Positions 12,601-22,064 of a stretch of 64,000 nucleotides of DNA are shown piece by piece. The notes beneath the pieces were generated by a model, which saw nothing but the letters and a program-made list of their open reading frames with translations, ran no database searches and was not told the origin of the DNA. Numbering within the stretch: position 1 is the first letter of the stretch; each line of letters opens with the position of its first letter. A program made the position numbers and the translations under genes. The DNA comes from Plectosphaerella cucumerina (taxonomy: Eukaryota > Ascomycota > Sordariomycetes > Glomerellales > Plectosphaerellaceae), in assembly GCA_020746995.1 (NCBI GenBank), contig JAGPXD010000001.1:2294001-2358000 (forward strand). The letters run 5' to 3'.

Positions 12601-13002
12601 CAGCAGGGGAACCAGCCTCGGCCACAGGGGCAGCAAGGGAAGCCTTTCCAAGCTCAGAAACCACAGCAGCCTCAGCGGCCCCAGCAGCCCCAGCCTCAGC
12701 AACTGCCACCGCACCTACGGGGGCCGCAGCAGCCCGTCCAGGCACAACCTCAGCAGCTACCGCCGCACCTACGGGGTCCGCAGCAGCCCGTCCAGGCACA
12801 GCCTCAAAACCTGCCGCCGCACCTGCAGCAGAAGTGGACGCACAAGCCGGCGGCGCAGCAGCAGCAGCAGCAACCGGCACCGCAACAACAACAGCAGCAG
12901 CAGCAGCGGCAGCAACAGCAGCAACGGCGACCGGGCCAGCCGCGCCGGGTCCAGGTGAACATCAACAGGATGTTCCAAGGCAATCCTGCAGCAAGGCCCT
13001 AG
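9679..13002 (+). CDS. divergent protein-kinase-domain protein with coiled-coil and Gln/Pro-rich tail
   Basis: Eight exons, 9679-10200, 10273-10543, 10617-10754, 10818-10867, 10925-10992, 11059-11113, 11177-11317 and 11380-13002, encode 955 aa. Every junction keeps frame at GT..AG sites. Residues about 120-485 form a kinase fold: Gly loop IGAGGHGCV (130-135), the ATP-binding Lys155 (IVKC), a catalytic loop VHFDIDELNVFV (303-313), IADYG (328-332) in place of DFG, and a C-lobe ending in HLPTSRPT. HRD is therefore HFD and the catalytic-loop Lys is Asp, although the catalytic Asp305, Asn310 and Asp330 remain. Activity is plausible but not assured. Residues about 580-745 are charged heptad-like helices, probably coiled coil, and about 776-940 are Gln/Pro repeats. 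I recognise the broad fungal kinase type but no named orthologue. Confidence 0.85.
12460..12611 (+). repeat. 68-bp direct repeat, period 84 bp, inside CDS
   Basis: Units 12460-12527 and 12544-12611 are identical except for a few bases near position 16 of the unit. They encode repeated Gln/Pro/Gly peptides (QAQQP..QPQQGNQPRQPG) in the tail of the kinase-domain protein. The near identity indicates a recent in-frame duplication. Confidence 0.8.
12694..12826 (+). repeat. 54-bp tandem repeat, about 2.5 copies, inside CDS
   Basis: Copies at 12694-12747 and 12748-12801 plus a partial copy to about 12826 encode an 18-residue unit with core LPPHLRGPQQPVQAQ. It lies in the Gln/Pro-rich tail of the kinase-domain protein. 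Confidence 0.8.
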
Positions 13003-13484
13003 CTTCGGTGTCTTCTGGGAGTGAAGATGCGTCTGCGAGCCCATTGAAGATGTTGGATTCGTTGCGCGATAGTCGTGAATATGCATGGTTTTGATAGAGA
13101 TAGAGTTCTCGGCAGCGAGTTGCGGGCGTTTGGGGATCTAGGAGTTGATCTGATTTGATTTTGAATTTTATCGCGTCCGAGTGCTTGAGTATCCCTTCTG
13201 CCACGGTCCCCCGGCGGTCGGCGGGTAGTAATCATAGGGTATCATTATTTTAGTTTTAGTTTGAGTGCCGTACATATGGTACACACTGATCTCTGAGTCG
13301 TTGATGCCAAGAATCTCCCCGGCACGCCCTCCCGTGCTTTGAGCCTGACCCTTTCCTGGTTTGCCTCCCCTTTGTTTCGCTAGAATGATGGTTCGCTGCC
13401 AAAAAGTGATGAAGAAATAATGTCCATGCCGGTGACCGGAAACGCCGAGAAATGAAAACACACAAAAACACACATGAGGAGCCG
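13003..13484. other. convergent intergenic region
   Basis: This holds the 3' ends of the kinase-like gene (+) and the membrane glycoprotein gene (-). I see no coding signal. Confidence 0.5.
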
Positions 13485-14990
13485 TCACTGAAGTGACTCG
13501 CCCCGCCGCCTTCTCCGTCTCGAAGACCCGGAGCCCGAGTTTGTGTCGAGGTCGTAGTTGGCATAGCGGCAGAGACATTCGCCGCTGCCGGCGGCTGCTC
13601 GCACGGCGGCCCCATCGGGATCGGTGCACCTCGGGCCCTCGGTCGAGGACTGGGTGATCTCAATCTCGCCAGGCCAGACGTCGCCGGCATCCTGACCTTC
13701 GGAGGGAACGATGGTCTTGTTCCGCGTTCCACCACCAACGCGATCCGTCCAGATGACGCCACGGAGGACGGAGGAGAAGACACAGGAAACACCAGATGCA
13801 AAGCCGGAGAGTCCCTGACCGGCCTCGGTAGCGACAGTGCGGTTCATGGCGACCTCGAACTCATAACGCTCGTCGGGGGTGTTGCCGTCTCGGAGGGTCA
13901 TGGTGGCGTTTGAGAAGCGCGGGGCGAAGGGGTTGTCGGCGCTGGAGACGACGTAGCCGTGCTGGCCGGCCTGGGGGTCCGGAGGCGCAATTGTCCAGAA
14001 GAAGGAGGCGGATGCGTCGGAGGGAGGCGAGGCGGAGGCGTAGGTCACGTAAGGAGGGCAGCGCCAGGCGGCGTCGATGGCGGCGCAGGAGGTTGAGACG
14101 TTTGTGAGGGCGGTGTTAAGTTCCCAGTCGCCGGCGGGGAAGGCGGGGGTTGAGTCTGATGAGACGGGGTCGCCGGAGGTGGAGGGGGATGAGGGTGGTG
14201 AGCTAGATGGTGTTAGTCTCGAACTTTGATGAGATGCGTCTCATTTTGGTATGAGTTATGTTGGCTCAACTCACTCCTTCAGGCCCAGGGTGAGGCCCAC
14301 AGACAGGCCGATGATGAGGGCTATCACGATGGCTGCTGCCAAAATGATACGACACCAGCCGCCGCGGCGGGCCACCCATTCACTCTCCCGAATCTTCTCC
14401 ATCTGGGTGTAATTCTCCTTAAGCGGGGGGGCACGCTCCGGCAGCTCCTTGCCAGCGAGGACACGGCGTAGTGAGTCCCGGTAGCCAGGTTGGTGAGCAT
14501 GGACGCCGAGCCCCTTATTCGGATGAGAGTAGTAGTCTGGCGGCGGGTGAGGCGGGATGTAGAGGCTGTGTGTGCGTGCGAACTGGCCATCGTAGATGGT
14601 GCCGAGACCGAAAGAAGGCTGCTGACCGCCCCGGGTTCTCGAGGGAGGGCGGTAGTGGGAACGGCGGGTGATGGGAGGACCGAGGGGTGCCGGGCCGGGA
14701 CCGGTGCCGGGGGGGCCTAACCTGCCGCCGCGCTGGGAGGGACGGCGCTTGTGGGTGGGCGGGAGGATGGGGAGGGAGACGGTGCGGCGGTTCCCTGGAC
14801 GGGCGGGGTTGTCCTCTGGCTTCTTCTTGGGAAGCTGGTTGTCGTCCTCGCTGATGATGGGCATACGGCCGGTGCTGACCATGGAGAGGCGGCTGGAGGA
14901 GGCGGATCGAGGGCCGAGGTGAGCAAGGGGCCCAAGGGGGTTCTGCCCGGCGGCGAGGGCCCGTTTCGGGGGAGAGTCGCCTCCCGACAT
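13485..14990 (-). CDS. single-pass membrane glycoprotein, unknown function
   Basis: Two exons, 14990-14275 and 14202-13485, join over a 72-nt intron to give 477 aa. Residues 1-212 are Pro/Arg/Ser-rich and probably cytosolic. Residues 215-237 (IILAAAIVIALIIGLSVGLTLGL) form one membrane helix with flanking arginines inside. After a Ser/Pro linker, the C-terminal half has paired cysteines and sequons (NVS, NAT, NRT, NKT), so it is probably extracellular and glycosylated. This layout recalls fungal surface sensors and conserved Sordariomycete membrane proteins, but I cannot name a family. I chose the start at 14990 because the longer frame to 15143 adds a low-complexity stretch translated from the C/T-rich leader. 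Confidence 0.75.
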
Positions 14991-16859
14991 ATCGGCGGTG
15001 GTGCCGGGGGTGCCGAAGGTGGGAGGTTGTGGGAGTTGGAGGTGGTGATGATGAGGGTGTGTAAGTGTCGTGGGGAGGGGAAAGGGGAAGGAAAGAAAGG
15101 AAGAAAAGGAGAGAGAAAAGGAAGAGAAGTCACTGGCAGCCACGATAACTCATCGTCTGGTCAGAGAGACCTGCATGGGTGCAGTGACCACCACCGCCCA
15201 GCGGCCCGAGGGCAGGCCGAGAATGGGATGGGATGGGATCGGGGGAGAGGGAGTCCAGGGGGGGCCGGGGGCAGAGGGAAATGTCTCTCCCGGAGCGGTC
15301 ACGGTTTATCACGGCGTCAAGCCGCGTCGACCAGGGTGAGGAGGGAGCTGGACGACAGCCGCAAACGGACAGACCGGAGTGTAAGCCTCGAGTCGATGGA
15401 CTGACACGTCTGAGATGAGTGACAGACTCGTCTGGGCTGGATGACACGTCTGAGCAGGGCAGGGCACAAGGACGGGATGGGCTGTTCAGGGTTTCCCGTT
15501 TCCCCGAGGATGGAAACAACAGAGGAACGAGATCCAATGAGCCAAGAGGAAGTGAGGGAGAGAGAGGGGGGAGTAAGTAAGGGGGTGGCCTGGAAGGGGG
15601 GAAAACGATGGGGGGACGAGGAAGAAGAAAAGAAAGGGAAGTCCGGATGTGTGTATGATGCAGTACCGCCGAGACGGAGCACGTAATACCCAAGGGCCCA
15701 GGCGGTGGTGCTGACGATCCTCATACATGCACAAAAACCTTAGACCATCGAGCTGCCGTCATCTTTTGCCCAGCACCAGTCCAGAGAGAGGAGAGAGTGC
15801 ATGTGCATGGTACTGCAGCCACAGCCGCAGCTGTACGTCCGCGAGGGTGGGAGGGACGACCTTCCACGGTCCACCCCCTGGCCGGACATACGTCGATGAG
15901 GTGTGTGTCCCAAGCTCTCCAGGTACATCAAGATCCGGGGGCAGGCAGAGGCAGAGAGGCAGATCATCCGTTTCCGGGACCATGGACGGCGTCGCGGTTT
16001 TTTGTTTCCGAACTAGCGCGGGGGATCTATGAGCTTGGCGGGCCGGGACCTGGGGGGCAAGCTTCAAATAATAGCAGTGTGTACGGCAACCCCTGGGTTC
16101 AGCTGAGGAGCTGAGAGCGGGCAAGGCGGGGCGCCGGCTGAGCACTATTTCCTGGGATCGGTAGGGGGGATGGGGGGGGATGGGCGGTACCGACAAAGGG
16201 ATGAGCTGGCGATCACGGCAGCATGGCCACGACTGCATGGCGTCCTCTTTTTTTCGCTAGTCTCCCCCTCTCAGGCTGGCTGGATGGTTTCCCAGTGGAC
16301 GGGTCCGAGCTGTCTGGAGCCGGGGCGAACTTGAACGTTGGAAGGGGGCGGATGCATGCGGATTAGCGCCCGCGCCGTTATTTGGGAAAGGCCGGATGAG
16401 GGATGGTTGGGGTCATGTCGGCGTTTTCTCATCTCGACTGTTCTTCGCGTCGACTCACCTCACCCTGCCGGATCGTCTCATCTTTTTTTTGCTCCTGACG
16501 ACGAGCGACGACGACATGCCGCATCCGGCGGTGGCTGGGGATTGTTCCCTTTGGTATATGTATGCAGCTTCACATCTTAATTTTCCTCTTCAGACGCCCG
16601 AGGCGCCGCACGGTTGTTGGAGAATTTGAGGGCGAAGCGGACTTTCCCTGATCGACCTGACCGAGCTTGAGGGCGTCTCCAGGTTCATCGCCTTGATCGT
16701 CGCCTTCGAGGGATTGTGTCATTTGGGCATGTTCTTTCAGCATTTTTACTGCTCGAGCCTCCACTGCCCCCTTGTTTCATCTTTCTGCTCCCGCGGCGAC
16801 AAGACTGTCCATCGATTCATATGTATCCGCCACATTCGGTAAGAAGCCAAGATCAGAGC
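14991..16859. other. intergenic, purine/pyrimidine-asymmetric leader
   Basis: About 15073-15129 is almost pure purine on the plus strand, hence a CT-rich leader for the minus-strand membrane protein gene. A second purine-rich block spans about 15530-15640. The rest holds no supportable gene; the distal end is the 3' flank of the DUF7580-type gene. Confidence 0.45.
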
Positions 16860-18734
16860 CTATCCCACCGTAGTCAGACGTACGGCCCGTTCCAACGGCA
16901 ACACCACCGACTCGAGGAACTTCCGCACGAACTTGGGCCCCTGGAGATCAACAGTCATGCCAAAGCCCAGATCGATGCATTGGTACACGGCGCTCTCGAC
17001 GCCCGGCCCAGGATACTCCACCGTCTCTCTCCAGTCCATCGCCGTCTCCCATAGCGTCAGCGCGTGCTCCCTCCCGCCGTCGGTATGCCTGTTCCACAAC
17101 GCCTGCTCCTCGGGTCTCTTCCGGGCCAGCAACTGCAGGAGGATCACCCCGAGCGAGAAGACTGCCATCTGGCTCTGCGCCTCACGATCGCTGACGTCGC
17201 GGCTGAGGTCGCTGCGGATCGTCTTGTGCTGGTAGAACGGCACCGCTGCCTGGGCCAGCAGTGATGAATGGCTCATGTCGTTGCGTGGCCGGATCAACAC
17301 GACGCTGATATCGTCGCAGTCCCAGCCGCCCGGGAACCAGGATGTGCCCCCGAGACTCAGAATGCAGTACGCGAGCTCCAGGCCGAGCCGTAGCCGCTGG
17401 TGGAGGTAAGGCTCGTTTCGGTAGAATTGCTCCAGGGGCTTGACATCGTCGTCGTGAACGGCCAGACACTGATCGCCGAACTCGAGCGGCCCTGGGCCTT
17501 GCTTCAACGTCGGTCGATACGCTGGGCGGGGGAGCGAGCGCAGCGCTTCTGCTGGATTCATAAAGATGGAGCAGCTGATCCTCGGTGTTAATCGCAGCGC
17601 TGGAGTCGAGGCCAGAGACCTGGGATCCCAGCTGCTCTCCGCGTCGCCACGCTGCTTGTTGCTGGCTCATCGGTTAAGCAAGCACTTAAAAGTCTCCCCT
17701 CTGTCCCTGTACTAACACCTGGAAAGACCTACCCTGAGATTTCTTGGTCTTGCATCATGCTCCCCACCTGGGCAATGGCTTCACCAGTCCCATGCATCTG
17801 GAGCTCACGTGTAAGACGTAGGACTTCGTGGTACTCGGCTACGGCCCGGTCGCCCTCCCTCATGAACGATCGTTTGTCCAGGACAATCTCGACTCGGGCC
17901 AGTTTGCTAGGTCCGCCCATGAGAAGCTCCAGGTATGGGCTGCGCGATCTCGAGTCGTCGTGATGGCAGGACGCGGTGATTCCACAAGCGTGGGAGGGCA
18001 GGCAGCCGCAGTCCCATTCAGGGCCGCATAGCCACTGGCAGAGGCTATACGCCTGGCGTTGCAGTCGCCCAATCGTCTCTGTCATCTCATACAGCTGAGG
18101 GCTGGATATGGTAGATGTCATCGTTGTTGGGCGCGATCTCGAATCGCTGAGCTTTTCTGCTCGTTCAAGGGTGCGCCACATATCCTCACCAAGCTTCCTG
18201 AGCTCCTGAATAGACTGTCGGCTCTTGATAAAGGCAATCTTGAATTGCGCTTTTTCCAAAGGCGTTGCCTACATATATATCTTGTCAAATGCGATGATCT
18301 TCCGGAGGTGCCAGTGGTAATGTTGGCTCCGGGTTCACCACCAGGAAGGGGGCTCGTACCAGCTCCTTGCCGCGCTCCAGCAACTTGAGGACTTTGCTGA
18401 TGATCTCCTCTTGCCTTCGAATGTTCTTTGCGAGCAAAGATACTACATCGGTGCCGAGTTGCACTTCCAGTACTAGTCGCACCGCTAGGATGTTCCAATC
18501 GACAGTCGTTTCATCTGTTTCCCACATGTTTGGCATGCCTCGCTGCAGGATTCTTCGCAGAAACGCTGTGTTCTGCTCAAACTGAATCGTGACGAACCTT
18601 ATATCGTCGAGGATGGCGGGGAACTGGCGTCCGAAGTAACGGACAGCTTGGGCGTTCTGAAGAACTGGCTTCAACGACTTGATTCCCGCGATGAGAAGCG
18701 GCAATGCCCCCAGAACGACGCCCACGACTTCCAT
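16860..18734 (-). CDS. DUF7580-type protein with HeLo-like N-terminus and kinase-like C-terminus
   Basis: Three exons, 18734-18339, 18268-17733 and 17619-16860, give 563 aa. The N-terminus MEVVGVVLGALPLLIAGI and the following helices match the opening of fungal DUF7580 proteins, which are related in style to HeLo/prion-inhibition domains. The C-terminal part (LGLELAYCILSLGGTSWFPG, then DISVVLI and FSLGVILLQLLARK) is the DUF7580 signature. It resembles a degenerate kinase C-lobe, because the FSLGVILLQLL stretch looks like kinase subdomain IX. No catalytic loop is visible, so a non-enzymatic role is likely. The first intron uses a weak GTGAAC donor and is the least certain junction. The gene is divergent from the zinc-finger gene with 626 bp between starts. 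Function is unknown; such proteins accompany fungal heterokaryon-incompatibility and defence-like genes. Confidence 0.75.
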
Positions 18735-19360
18735 TGTTGCCTGCCTAGGGAAATTGAAGTCGGAACAGATTATGTTGTATTTTCTCAGTCCCGTGAAGCA
18801 GTCTGATGAAGCTGAATAGGATGAAGACTCTCCACCCAACGAGAATGAAGACTGATGTATTTGCTGGGTGATTCTCAAATGCGTGACGAGAAAACACCTA
18901 TCTGTCACTTTTTGATAAATCTGAGAGAAGGTCTCCGTAGTACGTTGCACTTCCATAACGCAATGAGCATACTTATCGCGCATTCGGTGCTTTGCCACAG
19001 CCAGTGTGAGAGTGCCACGCACACCACAGCGTCGTCACTTCCTGCACAAAATCTGCACAATGACATGGCAGCAACCCAAAGTGGTCACCGACAGTCCAGC
19101 CTGTCACATTCAGCGGCAATCTGTGTTGGCTGACCACAGCCTGATGATTGCTATCGAAGGTGCGGGGCAGAGCCCCCCATCTCTCACCCTCTCCAGGGCC
19201 AGGCTGTCTTTCTGGGTGTTCTTGCTCGACTTGCAGAGCGACTTGGGTAGTTTATGCTCAATATCACCAAGCTGATAGCATACTTGAGTCTTTCAAAGAC
19301 CACGCAGAAGTCCAATACGGCGTCGCCTTGTGTTGCTGTTGCGTTGGCAGCGCCTCCGTC
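18735..19360. other. shared promoter of divergent DUF7580 / zinc-finger pair
   Basis: These 626 bp separate the two divergent start codons. The region is less GC-rich than average, and I see no clear TATA box or conserved repeat. Confidence 0.45.
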
Positions 19361-21405
19361 ATGTCCGGCCGCGAACTCAGTACCAGCCTCGCTGATCTAG
19401 CACTATGCTGCAAAACTAGCATGGAGCGGTTACTCACAACCCTGCGAGAAATGAGCCCAAAAGGAGAGTTCGAAGACGACATCGTTACGACCGTCGAAGC
19501 TCTGGGACGATTTATCGTGTGGACGGAGGATATCGGTCTGTTCGAAAAGCCCAGATCATCGTCGTCGTCCATTGAACATCGGCTTCTGGGTATACCTGCA
19601 TTGCGAGAGATCATATGGGACACACTGGAGGAACTGAACGAGACTGCGCTCAGAGGTATTGTCCCTTTCTCCCCTAATTTTCCGCCGACTTGGTTTAACG
19701 CAACGGTCTAGCCGAGCCGGATATCCATCTGCATCCGGTAGTTGTCGTCGACGACGTGGATGAGCTAAATGCGCTGCGGGATTCCTTAGACCCGAACGAC
19801 GAAGAGGACATGGAGATCCTCCGTCTTCTTGACAGCTCAGCCACAGAGTCGACCCAGCTGACCAAGTCACTGGCTCCCATGGTCGATACCTTATCCCGCA
19901 CAGGTGTGCTCTTGAACAGACAGGTGCTTATCGATTCAAAAGAGCGCATGCCCGCTGTTCGTCAGGCAGATGACCCAGGGAGCAAGGCTACTCGCAAGGC
20001 GTTCACCTCCTGTATTCTGGAGGTGGCAGACAAGGAGATTGAGCCATGGTTCCAGAGACGCCTGTTGGAGATCTTCGAACGGCGGCACGCTTTCCTTGTC
20101 AGCCGCCATGATCTCCCGGGACATGAAAGCATTGACAAGTTAGTGGAGGGAAAGTTCTCCGCCCGGAAGAACCGGCACTTCAGGACAAATACTACTGGTC
20201 AGTCGACATCAGAGCAACCGGGCAAGAGCAAGAGCACCGCGGATGATCCACATGCCTGGGCGCTCTCATTTTTTGGTAGATGCCTCCAAGGCAAAGACGG
20301 CGAGCTGCTGTTTCCGTCCCTCGACGCCAGTGGCTTGAAGGGGCTCACTGGTGAGATGCTCTCATTGAACGAACCCTTTCAGTGTCCCTTGTGCCAGGAG
20401 GAACTCGTCATGGAAACCCAGAATGACTGGAGGTGAGTCGGACTCAGTCATGGCCTTGAAAACCGAGAACTAATCTTAGCATCTGGTGTCATAGCACACA
20501 TATCTTGCGGGATATGGTGCCGTACGCGTGCACTTTTCAAGATTGTCGCTCGTTGCCCATGTCAACGCTCGACGAGTGGTCTGCTCATGAGATCGAGTTC
20601 CACCGCCGGGCCTGGAAATGTCGCGAGTGTCGACACCTTGTGCCCACGAAGGAAGACCTCGGCTTACACTTCCGCACAGAGCATGCCCGAGGTGGGGACA
20701 AAGCAGCATCTGGAATATGTCTCCCCGGGCAGCTTGTGGAGGTATACAAGAACACCTGCCCATTCTGCGACAGGTTGGCTCTTCCAGTTACCGGAGATAA
20801 TCAAGCTTCCCAGTTTTACAGCCACGTTGGACAGCATATGCAGAAGCTAGCGATGCTTTCAGTACCTCTCGCCCTCACGGTTTCCGCCCCTGGCGCTGGT
20901 AATATGAAGTCCGCACAGCCAAAGGAAGTGCGAAGTAGCGGCGGATCGTCCGGAAGCGCTTCATTCGCAGAATCAACAAGGTTTTCCACACGCCAACCTA
21001 AGCGACTCGGGAAACCAGATGCAACAACAACATCGTGAGTGCATCCGACGAAGAAGTTGCGGGTGTTTGAGCACCTTAGCTTACCTGCCTATGTCCAACA
21101 GCCCTACTCACTTCTTCGGGCCAATTCGAAGTCAACGACCCAGACAGACCACATCCACTCACAGCCTCGGTGGTGGCGGTGGCGGTGGTGGTGGCGGTGG
21201 TGGTGGCGGCGGCGGCGGCGGCATCATTGTCAACTGTGTATGTGCTTCCCCAAGGCTCTTGATATATTTGTTGATTTCAAGCTGACAGCCGGCTCAGTGT
21301 CAGTGTCAAGATGGGTTATACTTGAGCTTGGCACAGTACGTACAGTGCTTCAGTTGCGGCCATCTTCTCTCGACTGATTGTTGCATTGTGGCTGCGTCCA
21401 AGTGA
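19361..21405 (+). CDS. fungal multi-zinc-finger protein (AcuF-like C2H2 type) with C-terminal Cys-rich finger
   Basis: Five exons, 19361-19655, 19712-20432, 20495-21034, 21102-21237 and 21298-21405, give 599 aa. The N-terminal helical region (LADLALCCKTSMERLL, then RFIVWTEDIGLF) is the domain common in fungal C2H2 proteins. Zinc-binding segments follow: CPLCQEEL, then YACTFQDC with HEIEFH, then CRECRHL with HFRTEH, then CPFC with HVGQH. The last two exons are easily missed. They encode an 18-Gly run (21169-21222) and a second Cys-rich module, CCQCQDG..YVQCFSCGHL..DCC. The read-through stop just after 21034 overlaps a GTGAGT donor, which supports splicing. Exon 3 could also begin at 20480. A nuclear, nucleic-acid-binding or protein-binding role is likely, but function is unknown. 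Confidence 0.8.
21169..21222 (+). repeat. GGN trinucleotide run encoding 18 glycines
   Basis: A GGT/GGC microsatellite in exon 4 of the zinc-finger gene gives an uninterrupted poly-Gly linker between the C2H2 region and the C-terminal Cys-rich module. Length polymorphism between strains is expected. Confidence 0.85.
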
Positions 21406-22064
21406 CGAGGAAACGGAGGCACAAGGAGAAAAGCGTAGTGTATTCTTCTAGGAGAGCCGGTCAGGCTCCGGAGAGCGTATAAATAGGTAAGGCCGCAGCC
21501 TGGCCCGATAGCCCAGGCTGCCCGATAGCCCATGATCACAGTTTGAGGGAATCTCAATCTCAGGCTTCTGTTTATCTAGGCCTCACCTCTTCCCCCAAAA
21601 GCAGCGACCTCCCCCCGCCGTCTGAGCAAACCACTAGCGCAACGGATGTCCAGCGCGCCGAGGCGGGAACAGCAAGATGACGGCGTCGCCGGCTCGCTCC
21701 CCCATTGGCCTCTTGGCAGCATGAGCTGAAAAAAGCATGTTGCAACGGGTGACGCACGAACAGCACAGCACAGTCAACCCCACGCCCGGCCGGCGTGGAT
21801 CGCGCGCGAGGACAAAGGTGGGCGACCAGGTCGCCAAGGCACCAGGGGCGCCGTTGAGACTTTGTTTCTCGTACCTTGCGGGGGTAGTTCGACGAGGCGT
21901 TTCGTTTCTCTGGTGGCTGGAACGGCGCGGCGGGAAAGCTTGTGGTCCACATACGTAGAGCGGAAACAAAGAACGGCACGTCCTTCTCTATTCGCGTCAT
22001 CGTGAGACTCTGGTACAACAGGAAGAACATACAAAAAAATTCCGCGGGCGGTCGGCGACCCTCT
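21406..22064. other. convergent intergenic region
   Basis: This is the 3' flank of the zinc-finger gene (+) and the ABC transporter (-). A TATAAATA occurs at 21478-21485 on the plus strand, but no gene follows it, so I do not call a promoter. Confidence 0.5.

Noticed and set aside
11557..12714. 385-codon minus frame antisense to the kinase-like gene
   Set aside because: It is Leu/Arg-rich text from Gln-rich codons on the other strand.
21478..21485. TATAAATA as a promoter
   Set aside because: It lies in a convergent 3' region with no plus-strand gene following.
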